Shown piece by piece: positions 21,030-32,285 of a stretch of DNA of 64,000 bases (its first letter is position 1; the number at the start of each line of letters is the position of its first letter). The DNA is from Pomphorhynchus laevis (lineage: Eukaryota > Acanthocephala > Palaeacanthocephala > Echinorhynchida > Pomphorhynchidae): assembly GCA_012934845.2 (NCBI GenBank), contig WNNJ02001620.1:1-64000 (forward strand), written 5' to 3'. Under the pieces are notes generated by a model. That model had not been told where the DNA came from and did not search any database. It saw nothing but the letters and a program-made list of their open reading frames with translations. The position numbers and the translations under genes are program-made.

Positions 21030-23497
21030 TCAACTTATATTCACGGCCTCAGGTCCAGAGGGATCTGAGGCCCTCGGCTCCACCAGCGCGCCGCCTCTGA
21101 CTGAACCATTCGGGGTCTCTCCATACCTAAGAGTCCAGTCAAGGCGGACTATGATTGGTAATCTCGAGATGAGGAGCTTGAGAAACCTTAGTCTTTGTTC
21201 TAAGGGACGTCCTCGTGAGAATAAGACTAATCCCAAGATAGCCCAAGTACACCAGAGGCGCACTTGGGTTATCCCATTCAATGACATATGCTGGGCCAGT
21301 TTCAGAGCCCACTTAGCTTTCTTCAGGATACGTTTAAGTCTATCCAGGTCAGCTTTCGCCGACCAATTCACCGAACGGTGAACCCCAGATATTTTACTCG
21401 ACTCGTGAAGATGGGAAGTGGTTTATGCTGAAAATGGAGGAGAGTGCAGAGAGTGCTAGTCTCTTAAGTTTCTTTTTGGTGGCAGGAACGTCATGAAAGA
21501 CTACCACCTGCGATTTAGAGGGGTTTAAAATAAGATTGGATGGGGGCAACTGATCTTTTAATCTTAAAAAGAAACGGCTGATGTCAGAGATTACATCTTT
21601 GCACCTGCGTCCAGAGAACAAGGCTGTGATATTATCAGCATATACCACTAGATGTTGATCACGTTTAAAATTCTTGAATAGTACAATGGATGCAGCAAGA
21701 TATAAGATAGAAAAATGGGGATCCTTGAGGTACACCCGTAATAGGGTAGAACTGACGTGCATCAGTGTTGTCTTCATAGTATAACCGCTTGGTTTACAGT
21801 AATATCTCCACCCTATTAGCAATTCTCGCAGGCAACCCGAGAGACCTGAGAGAGGAGATAACGAAGGGAATGGAGATCCGGTCAAATGCAGCTGAAAAAT
21901 CAAGAAAAACAGCCACATCAAGCTGATGACTATTATCCTGACAAAACTGATACACTTCACCAATTGCTGAATGGACCGAGCGCCCTTTGACAAACCCATG
22001 AAAACTCTGTTGGATCAAATTACGCCTACATAAATGAACGCGGATTCTACGCGCAAGCGCTTTCTCGTAGATGGATATGAGGGCGTTTTGAATCGAGATG
22101 GACCGCAGATCTTTAGGACAAGTGATTAATCTCTTTTTATGTGAAAAAACTCGACGGCTGATGTTGATGTCCGCTATGTCAGACGGGGAAGCTAATAGCA
22201 TTGTGATGGCGACCTTCTTTCTCTGACTGTATGTCAAAAGCTGACAGACACGAGTGGAAAGTGGCGCGTGGGATTTGGATGTGCCTCGGAGTGGTCCCCA
22301 GGAGTTAAGGATATCTGTAACAGATAAGTCCCTACTCCTGAAGTCCCACCAAGACGGAATTGGTTGGGGAGATTGAGTGGCTTCATAATTATGTAAGGAA
22401 AATGACTCCTCTAAAACTTTGTCAAGCCCTTTGCTACCAATCCAAACCAAGGTTCTATCCTTCCAGCAAACAAACTTCTCCTTCTTGAATATCTTCCAGA
22501 AGAAAGCCTGAGAATTGTTTAGGTGAGCAATGCTTGCCCTATCCCTGCTCAGATGGAGCCTATATCTAGAGCTTTAATATTCATTCGAGAGGATCTGTCT
22601 GGCAGAAACAGAGAGATTAGGAAGGTGTAACATTTTAGCTAGGACTTTGAGCTTTGTTGGAGTAGGATTGTATATTCGACCTTTATAGGTAGTCGAAAGG
22701 ATCGCGGTAGCTTGCGATGAGAGGTAGGAATTAAATTCGGTCAAACTCTTAATTCCAATTCTGGGGAAGAGTTGGATAGCTGCCTGAAAGAAGGGCACTC
22801 TAATTGGGTCAAAGTGGAACCTTCTTCTAAGCAACGTATCGTTATCTAGCCGCCAGCGAATTAGGTCATGATAGGTGGTCTGTTGTTGACGCGACTGCTC
22901 GGTGCAAATGGGTTTCAACAACCACATCTTATGTAGCAGTAATATGTCGAGGAGAGAATTTGTTGTAGAGCAATGAAAGGTGGAGGAAGGTGGTTTATGA
23001 ATAAGATAGTCGATCCTTGCTCTGCGGATCGACATTGCTGCATTAATCCAATGACCAGTTTTGTAGTTATAGTCACCAGTAACATGTCATAACCGCTCGT
23101 TAATATTTGATCCAGGAAGTCACGGTTCTTGTGGATTTCTCCTGACCGAATATAGACATTGGCTATGCTTATACACTTACCCCTCTTACAAAGTGATATA
23201 GCTAAACAAGATAGGGCTGGACATGAGTAGTTTAATAGGAGGGATGATCTTAAGGAGCTTTTCACTAGGGTTAAAAGACCTTGAGATGAAGAGGAGTGAG
23301 GGGGTTATGTAAGGAGTAAAATGGGTGTAGATGTGCTTAGAGATAAATCGAGTAATATTCTGGGGAAGACGGGTAAACCGCGTCTCCTGAAGGACTATAA
23401 CATATGCATCTTTACCAGATAGAAGGCTAAAAGCGGAAGCACCTCCCGAATTCCACTGAAGGATATTCAGTGAAAAAGGCCCTTGATTACTTCCCAT
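21030..23497 (-). pseudogene. LINE unit 8 ORF2 (endonuclease and reverse transcriptase), broken
   Basis: Pieces keep the usual order: LNILQWNSGGASAFSLL and VLQETR (23,186-23,497), VYIRSGEIHKNRDFL (22,915-23,265), LLRRRFHFDPIRVPFFQ (22,574-23,035), DFRSRDLSVTDILNSWGPL and FHGFVKGRSVHSAIGEV and FLDFSAAFDRIS (21,794-22,450). The catalytic motif reads VVYADNITA, with Asn in place of the second Asp of YADD (21,394-21,999). The C-terminal block LDRLKRILKKAKWALK is at 21,030-21,371. Several frame changes separate them. Confidence 0.8.
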
Positions 23498-23522
23498 TGC
23501 GTAAGTGTTACCGAAGTGGGAC

Positions 23523-24716
23523 GCCCTCCACCTAGTCGCAACTAGAGGCGGAAAGGTCGCCTTTACCGCTTCCCGTCACGACAAATGGAGTCGCTTGCCC
23601 ACGGGCGATATCTTTATTTCCCTCGTTAGTCATAGCCCAGATCGAATCCTTCCGAGCAAGCTTCAAAGCGGCTATGCTCAGCGCTGACCCGTTTCGTTTC
23701 TTAGATTTTGGTGGCTTCTTAATATTGTTGGTCTTCCCAGAAGGAGGAGAACGGAAAGATTCCGCTAATTGACCTACCAATTTTTGGACCAATTTTTCAA
23801 GTTGAATCATTGATGCCTGATACTGCATTTCAATAAGTTTCAGGATTTCCGTATCCAGCATCCTGTCGTCTTGTTAGACGAGACAGCTTCCACGAAGCTA
23901 GTCGGTTTTGCTGTCACACCCCTGTGTCTCTTTTGGTACGCCTTAAAGATTTTACACTTTTTTGACCATGCGGGGTGCTCACCACCGCAGTTTGCGCAAA
24001 ATGGCTTACTTTCGCACTTCTCAGGATGTATAGCAGTTGTACCACACACGCCGCACTTATGGGGTAAAGAACATCCAGTGGACCAATGCCCCCACTGATG
24101 ACAATTGTTGCAGTGAGGGTACGTTAGTGAGTCGGTTTCGATTATTGAAAATCTCAAATTATACCCCATAAAAGGATTGCATGTCGAAATCGATAGTTTT
24201 AGAGCTTCATCAACCGGGACATTGCAGAACGCCACGGGAATGGGGAAGCCTTTAATCCCATTTATAAAGCGCACTTTAGAGATTTTGTAATCAGTTTCTA
24301 GGGCTGATATATCTTCTTCTGAAATGAATGTGGGCATATTATTTATCTTTATTGTTGCCAGGATTGGTTTGGAAGCAATTATACCTTGTTCCGAATGCTC
24401 TTTTTTAAAGTAATCGACGTACGGCATTGCCAGATCGGGAGTGCAGAATGAGATTTTAATCTCAGATTCATAATATTTAATCGCATTGGGTAATATCCTT
24501 TTTTAAATCGATCGGCAAAGCCTCTTATAAAAACATTAAACATGTTCTGCCTTTCCAGAGGCACCAAAAGTCTGATAATCACGAGGTTGGATAATTTTGG
24601 TACTGGGGGAGTTCACCCTCCGGAATACATTCAAGAGAAGCTAAATCTCCACTTACCTCGTTTATTGCATTAACAGGAAAATTAGTTTTCATTGAGTTCT
24701 TTGAACGCTCCGACAT
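23523..24716 (-). pseudogene. LINE unit 8 ORF1 (gag-like with three zinc knuckles)
   Basis: The N-terminus is MSERSKNSMKTNFP, with EGELPQYQNYP and NLVIIRLLVPLERQNMF. After one frame change it runs in 23,840-24,427 with LRFSIIETDSLTYPHCNNC and knuckles of the form C-x2-C-x4-H-x4-C, CGVCGTTAIHPEKC and CANCGGEHPAWSKKC. A Lys-rich tail ends in 23,532-23,861. The role by family is RNA binding and formation of the retrotransposition particle. It is near intact, with only two visible breaks, so this copy is relatively young. Confidence 0.75.
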
Positions 24717-25983
24717 GCTAAATTTCAATGTGCACGTAAAAAAATTTACCATCGGTGCTTCAAACAACTTACAAAATCAAGCTAATATGGAACGGAACTC
24801 AGGTATTTCCAATGTAACATCGAATTTTCAAGCCAAAGAAAACAAGGTTAGTCCTATTTCGTCTAATTTTTTAATCTCAAGCACGGATGGAGAACTCCCT
24901 CCTGTGCCTAAAGTGGTGAATCTGGTAATAATCAGACTTCTTCAACCATTTGAAAGGAAGAATCTTTTCAATATTTATCTGAGAGAGTTTACAAGCTCTT
25001 ATAAGAAGAGAATTCTATTTAATTCGATAAAATATTTAGATTCCGAAATCCGGGTTTCTTTCAGCTCTCCAGATCTGGCAGCATCGTACCTAGAATTTTT
25101 CGAAACACACCTAAAAGAATTTGGGTCAACTACTTACAGGCCTATTCAGGCGACTCTGAAAATTAATAATTTTCCGCCCTTCGCAACGGAGGAAGATATC
25201 ATTGCTCTCACATCTGAGTTCAAAATTCATAATATTCGCCCAATCCTGGGCAAGAAAGGCCAGGCTATACCAATAGCATTCTGTTCTACCGCAGTCGATC
25301 AGGCGGAATGTCTGGCTAAAAGCAAATGTAACCCCTTTCTGGGGTACAATCTTTCTTTCAATATCGTAGATGCTGATGACTTAACATACCCCCATTGCAA
25401 TGGGTGCCACCTCTGGGGGCACTGGTCCTCGAACTGTACTAGGCCCCATACGTGTGGGGTTTGCAGCTCTTCCGAAGTCCATGAGGGGAAATGTTCTCTC
25501 CCCCCTCTGTGTTCCAATTGTGGTGGTCAGCACCCGGCCTGGTCTAGAAGATGTCCTATCTTCAAAGAATACAAATTAAGGCATTGTGGGGCACCGGTCT
25601 CATCGGCCCACTTTGCCGCTGCCAGCTTATCCAATTCAAACGGTTATGGTATGTCGGACACCGACATTTTCAAAATTGTTGACGCAAGACTACAGATATA
25701 TAAAGACGAGATTCGAGCCTTAACGAACCATCTGATAGCGAAATTCGAGGAGTCCCGTTCTCCTCCATCGACGATTCTTACCTCTTCAAAGAGAGCCCCC
25801 CGTTCTAAGAAGAGATCATCTTCTAAACAAAAGTTGGCTTCCTTGAAGTTGGCAAAGAAAGATGATATATGTTGGGAGTTGTTGGCCTCAAAGGGAGATG
25901 AAGATAATGCCGGTGGGCAAGTGTCTTCTCCTGGTAGGGCTGGGAGTGAGAAGGGCAACTTTCTCTCTCCTAGTTTCTGCTAG
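24715..25983 (+). CDS. LINE ORF1: gag-like RNA-binding protein (unit 9)
   Basis: 422 codons, uninterrupted. The conserved core begins near residue 58 (GELPPVPKVVNLVIIRLLQP). A PRE_C2HC-like region follows (about 61-225), then three zinc knuckles: C228-C231-H236-C241, C247-C250-H256-C260 and C266-C269-H273-C280. The C-terminal third is Ser/Lys/Arg-rich and basic. In Jockey-type elements this protein binds the element RNA and carries it to chromatin. The true start may be the second ATG at 24,787 (MERNSGISN), because the first 24 codons have no counterpart in the other units. ORF2 follows 34 bases after the stop. Confidence 0.85.
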   Translation: MLNFNVHVKKFTIGASNNLQNQANMERNSGISNVTSNFQAKENKVSPISSNFLISSTDGELPPVPKVVNLVIIRLLQPFERKNLFNIYLREFTSSYKKRILFNSIKYLDSEIRVSFSSPDLAASYLEFFETHLKEFGSTTYRPIQATLKINNFPPFATEEDIIALTSEFKIHNIRPILGKKGQAIPIAFCSTAVDQAECLAKSKCNPFLGYNLSFNIVDADDLTYPHCNGCHLWGHWSSNCTRPHTCGVCSSSEVHEGKCSLPPLCSNCGGQHPAWSRRCPIFKEYKLRHCGAPVSSAHFAAASLSNSNGYGMSDTDIFKIVDARLQIYKDEIRALTNHLIAKFEESRSPPSTILTSSKRAPRSKKRSSSKQKLASLKLAKKDDICWELLASKGDEDNAGGQVSSPGRAGSEKGNFLSPSFC

Positions 25984-26017
25984 GAGGTAGGCATCCCACT
26001 CCAGCTGTCGTAACACA

Positions 26018-28477
26018 ATGCAAAGTAGTCAAGAGCCTTTTTCACTGAATATACTTCAGTGGAATTCGGGAGGTGCTTCTGCCCTTAGCCTTCTATCTGG
26101 TAGAGATGCGGATGTTATAGTCCTTCAGGAGACGCGGTCTATCCGTATCCCCCAGGACATTACTCGATTTATCCCCAAGCATATTTACACCCACTTCACT
26201 CCGTACATAACCCCTCCTCACGCCTCTTCATCTCAAGGTCTTTTAACCCTAGTTAAATGCTCCTTAAGATCATCCCTTCTTTTAAACTATTCTTGTCCAG
26301 CCCTGTCTTGTTTAGCTGTTTCACTTTGTAAGAATGGTAAACGTATCAGCATAGCCAATATCTATATTAGGCCAGAGGAAATTCACAAGAACCGTGATCT
26401 CCTGGACCGTATTTTGGGTAGTGGCTATGACATGTTACTCGGTGACTTCAACGACAGAACTGGTCGTTGGATTAATGCAGCACTCCGCAGAGCCAGGAAC
26501 GATTACCTTATTCACAAACCATCGTCCCCAACTTTTCATTGCTCAACAACTAATTCTCTCCTCGACATATTACTGCTTCATAAGATGTGGTTGTTGAAAC
26601 CCATCTGTACTGAGCAGTCGCGCCAAAAACAGACCATCTCTCATGACCTAATTCGTTGGCGGATAGAGGAAGATACGTTGCTTAGAAGGAGGTTTCACTT
26701 TGATCCCATCAGAGTGGCTTTCTTTCAGGCGGCTATCCAACTCTTCCCCAGAATTGGTAATGAGAATTTGACCGAATTTAATTCCTTCCTCTCCTCGCAA
26801 GCTACCGCGTTTCTTTCGACTACCTATAAAGGTCATATTTACAATCCCACTCCAACAAAACTCAAGGTTTTGGCTAAAATGCTACGTCTTCCCAATGTCT
26901 CTGTTTCCGCCAGGCAGGCCATCTCGAATGAATACTGGAGCACTAGATATAGGTTCCAGCTGAGCAGGGATAAGGCGAACATCGCTCACCTTAGCCCTTC
27001 TCAGTCTTCCTTCTGGAAGATATTCAAGAAGGAGAAGTTTGTCTGTTGGAAGGATAGAGCTTTGGGTTGGATTGGTAGTATAGGCCTTGATAATGTTTTG
27101 AAGGAGTCACTATCCCTACATAATTATGGAGCCACTCAATCTCCCCAACCAATCCCGCCTTGGGGTGACTTCAGGAGCAGGGACTTATCTGTTACAGATA
27201 TCCTTAACTCCTGGGGGCCACTTCCGGGCACCTCTAAATCCGTCGCTCCACTATCTTCTCGAGTCTGTCAGCTTTTGACAGCCGATCAAAGAAGAGAAGT
27301 GGCCGTCACAATGCTTTTAGCCTCACCATCCGATGTAGCCGGCATCAATATTAGTCGTAGAATTTTCTTACCAAAGCATAGTCCGGTTTCATGTCCCAAA
27401 GATCTGCGTCCCATTTCGATTCAAAACTCCCTCATCTCCATCTACGAAAAAGCGCTTGCGCGTAGAATCCGCGACCATTTAAGTAGGCGTAATTTGATCC
27501 CACCGAGTTTTCACGGGTTTGTCAAGGGACGCTCGGTTCATTCAGCAATAGGTGAAGTGCATCAGTTTTGTAGGGATAATAGCTATCAACTAGCTGTGGC
27601 TGTTTTCCTAGACTTTTCTGCTGCATTTGACCGCATTTCCATTCCCTTTGTTATCTCCTCTCTCAGGTCCCTCGGGTTGCCTGCGAGAATTGTTAACAGG
27701 GTGGAGATATTACTGTTTACCAAGAGGTTCTACTATGAAGACGACCCTGATGCGTGTCAGTTCTACCCTATTACAGGTGTGCCCCAAGGATCCCCACTTT
27801 CTCCTATCTTATTTCTTGCTGCCTCCATTGTACTATTCAAGAATTTTAAACGTGATCAACATCTAGTGGTATACGCTGATGATACCACGGCCCTGTTCTC
27901 TGGACGCAGGTGCAAAGATGTCGCTTCGGACATCAGCCGTTTCTTTTTAAGATTAACAGACCAGCTGACCCTATCCAATCTTATTTTAAATTCATCCAAA
28001 TCGCAGGTAGTTGTCTTTCATGGCACCCCTGCGACAAAGAAAAAATTAAAGAGACTAGCACTCTCAGCTCTATCTTCTATATTGACTAATCAACCACTCC
28101 CTACCTTCACAAGTCGAGTAAAATACCTGGGGTTCACTGTTACGGTGAACTGGTCGGCGAAAGCTGACCTGGATAGACTTAAACGTATCCTGAAGAAAGC
28201 TAGGTGGGCCCTGAAACGGGCTCAGCATCTGTCGTTGAATGGGAAAACCCAAGTGCGCCTCTGGGGTACTTGGGCTATCTCGGGATTAGTCTTCTTTTCG
28301 AGAGGACGTCCTCCAGAGCAAAGACTAAGGTTTCTCAAGCTCCTCATCTCGCGATTACCGCGCATAGTCCGCCTAGATTGGATTCTTCGGGGGGTGATAG
28401 ACCCCGGGTGGTTCAGTCGAAGAGCGGCGTGTTGGATGTGCTGGAGGGCTCAGATCCCGCTGGACCTGAGGCCGTGA
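26018..28477 (+). CDS. LINE ORF2: APE-type endonuclease and reverse transcriptase (unit 9)
   Basis: 819 codons without a stop. The endonuclease covers about residues 10-225, with LQWNSG (Asn16), LQETR (Glu38), GDFNDRTGRW (about 142-151) and a SHDLIRW box near 207 at the usual place of SDH. The RT covers about 440-700, with RPISIQNSLISIYEKAL, FHGFVKGRSVHSAIGEVH, motif A FLDFSAAFD (about 531), motif B GVPQGSPLSPILF (about 586), motif C YADD at 619-622, NSSKSQVVVF and VKYLGFTVTV. The C-terminal tail has WFSRRAACWMCW. At 819 aa it is somewhat short for the group because there is no RNase H. The protein nicks target DNA and reverse-transcribes the element RNA. Confidence 0.9.
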   Translation: MQSSQEPFSLNILQWNSGGASALSLLSGRDADVIVLQETRSIRIPQDITRFIPKHIYTHFTPYITPPHASSSQGLLTLVKCSLRSSLLLNYSCPALSCLAVSLCKNGKRISIANIYIRPEEIHKNRDLLDRILGSGYDMLLGDFNDRTGRWINAALRRARNDYLIHKPSSPTFHCSTTNSLLDILLLHKMWLLKPICTEQSRQKQTISHDLIRWRIEEDTLLRRRFHFDPIRVAFFQAAIQLFPRIGNENLTEFNSFLSSQATAFLSTTYKGHIYNPTPTKLKVLAKMLRLPNVSVSARQAISNEYWSTRYRFQLSRDKANIAHLSPSQSSFWKIFKKEKFVCWKDRALGWIGSIGLDNVLKESLSLHNYGATQSPQPIPPWGDFRSRDLSVTDILNSWGPLPGTSKSVAPLSSRVCQLLTADQRREVAVTMLLASPSDVAGINISRRIFLPKHSPVSCPKDLRPISIQNSLISIYEKALARRIRDHLSRRNLIPPSFHGFVKGRSVHSAIGEVHQFCRDNSYQLAVAVFLDFSAAFDRISIPFVISSLRSLGLPARIVNRVEILLFTKRFYYEDDPDACQFYPITGVPQGSPLSPILFLAASIVLFKNFKRDQHLVVYADDTTALFSGRRCKDVASDISRFFLRLTDQLTLSNLILNSSKSQVVVFHGTPATKKKLKRLALSALSSILTNQPLPTFTSRVKYLGFTVTVNWSAKADLDRLKRILKKARWALKRAQHLSLNGKTQVRLWGTWAISGLVFFSRGRPPEQRLRFLKLLISRLPRIVRLDWILRGVIDPGWFSRRAACWMCWRAQIPLDLRP

Positions 28478-28600
28478 CATCATTATGAAGACTAAATGCT
28501 ATTATGAGTTGTCTTATTTGAACTGCATTTGTTTTTTTTTCTAATGTCTCTTTTCGTTATTTTTTAGTGGTTGTTAGTTATTTAAGAAATTCCTTATTAT

Positions 28601-31600
28601 TATAATGTGCACGAGTGAAGTAGCATTCGGACGATAAAAAAAAACAATTTTTGCATGGAAAATTCGACTGTTGGTAAGATTTTAGCCTGTTCTGAGTTCG
28701 AAACGTATCAAAAGGTAAGTGCTTTTTTATCTAATACTTCTCAGGATGCGGCGGTACTTCCCTCATTCCTAAACAAAGAAACCTAATCATAATTTCATAA
28801 AAGCAGCATATAGCAAGGCAAAACCTATTCAATTTATTCCTGAGAATTTTCGTTAACGAACATAAAAATCGAATTCTATTTAATTCTGTTCGGCTATATG
28901 AGTCAAATGTTAAAATCTCATTCGTAACATCTGATATGGCACTGATAAACACCTCACTGAATTAGGTAAATTGGACTATAAGCCTATCCAGGCTTTCGTT
29001 AAAATAATGAATTTTCCTCTTTATTTAGAGGAGGATATGATTGCTCTAAAAAACAGTGTATACCTCCGTCCGGCTAAAAGCAAGTCCGGACAAGATCTAC
29101 CTATCGCATTTGGGACAGTTGAATCCGGGCATGCAGCGATCCTTGCAAAATCAGCCTCAAACCCTTTCCATGGGTATAGCCTAAAATTCACGATAATCGA
29201 TTAGGATAATATGATCTACCCCCACTGCAGTAGGGGCATTGAGGATCTACTTGCAATTTCCCTAAAATATGTGGTGTATGCATATTACATACATCTCTCC
29301 CCCTTCTTCTGAAGGGGGAGAGATGCAGGGCTCCCCCTGTATGTTCAAACTGCAATTGCGACCATCCCGCATAGTACAGGAAATGTGCCAAATTTAAAAG
29401 CTACATGAACTAATACTTAGGGCAAGCCCCTGTGAAGCCGTCTTCCGAGTATGCATGCGTGGCAACGTCCAGGACGTCGGACAGTAACGCACAATTGCTT
29501 GATGCTCACAAGAAAAGTACATTCAATGAGATGAAAGATCTAATATAATATCCCACCTATTGTCTGCTCAACTCACGCCAACTGAAGTGCCTATGGTTTC
29601 CGTTCCTGAAGCTAAGAAAAGGAGGCGTCAGTCCATGCTGTGCCCCCTATTAAAATTGGGAAAATGCTAAAGCAGAGAGATAAAGCTTCCCAGGGAAATG
29701 AAGATAACGCCCGTGGGCAAGTGCCCACTCTGGATAGCGCTAGTGGTGGAGGGGATAACCCTTCTACCCCTAGCTCTGTCTAGGGATGAGGCAATCCCAA
29801 CCAGCTGACCTAACATAATGCAGTGTACTCGTGAGCCTTTTTCACTAAATAGCCTTCAGTGGAATTCGGGAGTTGCTTTTGCCCTTAGACTTCTATCTGG
29901 TAGAGATGCATATGTTATAGTCCTTCAGGATACGCGGTCTATCCGTCTCCCCCAGGACATTACTCGATTCATCCCTAAGCATATTTGTTCCCACTATAAT
30001 CCGTACATAACCCCACCTCGCTCCTCTTCTTCTCAAGGACTCTTAACTTTTGTTAAATGCTCCTTAAGATCCTCCCTCCTTTTAAATTATTCTTGTTCAG
30101 CCCTTTCTTGTTTAGTAGTTTCACTCTGTAAGAACGGTAAACGCCTCATTCTTGCCACTCTCTGCTCCGTCCAGGGGATATTCACATGAACCGTGATCTC
30201 ATGGATTGGATAATTGACAGCAGTTATGGCATGGTACTAGGTGACTTCAACTACAGAACTGGTCGTTGGATTAATGCAGCACTCCGCAGAGCCAGAACGG
30301 TTATCTTATTCATAAACCACCGTACCCCAACTTTTATTGCAAATCAACAAATTCTCTATTCGACTTATTACTGCTACATGAGAGGTGGTTGTTAAAACTC
30401 CACTTTACGGAGCAGTCGCGACAACATCTGTCCACCTCTCATGACCTAATTCGCTGGCGAATAGAAGAAGTTCTTCGAAGGAGATTCCACTTTGACCCGA
30501 TCAGAGTGGCTTTCTTTCAGGCAGCTATCCAACGCTTCACCCGAATTAGTAATTTTAGTCTAACCGAATTTATTTGCTACCTCTTTTCACAAGCTACCGC
30601 GTTGCTTTCGACAACCTACTAAGGTCGTATTTACAATCCCACTCCGACAAAACTCAAGAAATTTGCTTACATGATCCGTCTTCCCAATCTCTCTGTTTAC
30701 GCCAGACAAGTTATCTCGAAAGAATATTGGATCACTATATATAGGTTCTAACTGTGTAAGGATAGGACAAGCATTGCTTCCCTCAATCCAGCCCAGTCTT
30801 CCTTCTGGAAGATATTCAAGCAAGAGAATTTTGTTTGTTGGAGAGATAGAGCTTTGGGCTGGATTGGAAAAGTAGGTCTTGATAAAGTTTTGAACGAGTC
30901 ACTATCCCTACATAATTATGGAGCCACTCAATCACCTTAACCAATCCCGCCTTGGGGGAGACTTTAGGAGTAGAGATTTATCTGTCACAGATATTATTAA
31001 CTCCTGGGGGCCTTCCGAGCACTTCCAAATCCGTTGTTCCACTCTCTTCTCGTGTCTGTCACCATTTGACAGCAGATCGAAGAAAAGAAGTGGCCGCCAC
31101 AATGCTTTTAGCCGCATCATCCAATGTGGCTTGTATCAACATTAGTCGACGTATATTTTTACCTAAGAACAATCCGGTCTCATGTCCTAAAGACCTGTGA
31201 CCCATTTCGATTCAGAATTCCCTCATCTCCATTTATGAGAAAGCGCTTGCGCGTAAAATCTGCGTTCATGTGAGTTGTCGAAATTAAATCCCACCTGATT
31301 TTCATGGTTCGTAAAAGGTCGCTCAGTCAATTCAGCAACTGGTGAGGTATATCAGTTCTCTTATATCAGGTCCCTCCGGGTTGCCTGCGAGAATTGTTAA
31401 CAGGGTGGAGATACTGCTGTACACCAAGCGATTCTTTTATGAAGACGACTCTGATGCGCGTCAGTTCTACTCTATTACGGGTGTGCCTCAAGGTTTCCCT
31501 TTTTCTCTTATCTTATTTCTTGCTGCCTCCGTTGTACTCTTTAAAATATTTAAACGCGAACAACGTCTAATAGTATACGCTGATGATACCACAGCTCTGT

Positions 31601-32285
31601 TCTCTGGACGCAGGTGTAAAGACGTAGTATCGGACATCAGCCGTTTCTTTTTAAGATTAAAAGACCAGCTACCCTTGTCCAATCTTATTTTAAACTCCGC
31701 GAAATCGCAGGTGTTCGTCTTCCATGGCGCCCATGCAACAAGAAAACAAATAAGAGATTAGCACTCTCTCTACTCTCCTTCATTTTTTGAATAATCATCC
31801 ACTCCCAATCTTCACGAATCACGTAAAATACATGGGGTTCACCGTTGCCGTGAACTGGTAGGCGAAATATGACCTGGAGAGACTTATACGTATCCTAAAT
31901 AGAGCTAGATGGGCCCTGGAACCGGCTCAGCATCTGTCGTGGAATGGGAAAGCCTAAGTGCGCCTCTGGGATACTTGTGCTATCTCGGGATTAGTCTTCT
32001 TCTCTAGAGCACGTCCCCTAGAGCAAAGGCTAAGGTTTCTCAAGCTCCTCGTTTCTCGTTTACTCAGCATAGTTTGCCTCGATTGGACACTTTAAGGGGA
32101 GTGAAAGGCCCGTGTGGTTCAGTCGAATGGCGGCGTGTTGGATTGGTTGTAGGGCTCAGATCCCACTGGACTTTAGGCCGTAATGGAATGGAAGAGGTGT
32201 AAACAGACAACGATGCATGTAGTAAAGAATTTCGTATTTATCTGTATTTATTTACCAACCGACATTTAGTTTTTTAAGAAAATCT
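28601..32285 (+). mobile_element. Jockey-like LINE, unit 10 (full length, broken)
   Basis: Starts right at the tail of unit 9. ORF1 from 28,654 (MENSTVGKILACSEFETYQK) decays quickly. Its core is visible in 28,971-29,204 (ASNPFHGYSLKFTIID) and a Lys-rich end near 29,600-29,780. ORF2 starts at 29,818 (CTREPFSLNSLQWNSG) with VLQDTRSI. Further pieces are in 30,186-30,395, 30,389-30,622, 30,918-31,200 and 31,342-31,761 (VVYADDTTA as IVYADDTTALFSG). The tail TTTTTAAGAAAATCTTTATT is at about 32,285. There are many stops and frame changes, so it is older than unit 9. Confidence 0.85.

Larger units (their letters stand above)
20926..24716 (-). mobile_element. Jockey-like LINE, unit 8 (nearly full length, broken)
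   Basis: Minus strand. ORF1 starts MSERSKNSMKTNFPV at 24,716 and ORF2 at about 23,497. The 3' end at about 20,926 reads ...TTAATAAAACCCTTATTT. ORF1 is interrupted once near 24,500, and its knuckle part (23,840-24,427) is open. ORF2 is split among 23,186-23,497, 22,915-23,265, 22,574-23,035, 21,794-22,450, 21,394-21,999 and 21,030-21,371. The 5' end lies head to head with unit 9, the two ORF1 start codons overlapping in the word CATG at 24,714-24,717. It belongs to the same subfamily as unit 2. Confidence 0.85.
24715..28600 (+). mobile_element. Jockey-like LINE, unit 9, both ORFs open
   Basis: The reference copy for the family. ORF1 spans 24,715-25,983, ORF2 spans 26,018-28,477, and a ~120-base 3' UTR ends TTTAAGAAATTCCTTATTATT at about 28,600, where unit 10 starts at once. 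Neither ORF contains a premature stop. The left edge is head to head with unit 8, and little or no 5' UTR can be assigned. The element lacks an RNase H domain. With endonuclease, RT and a three-knuckle gag it fits the Jockey/I group; the exact clade was not determined. Confidence 0.9.
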
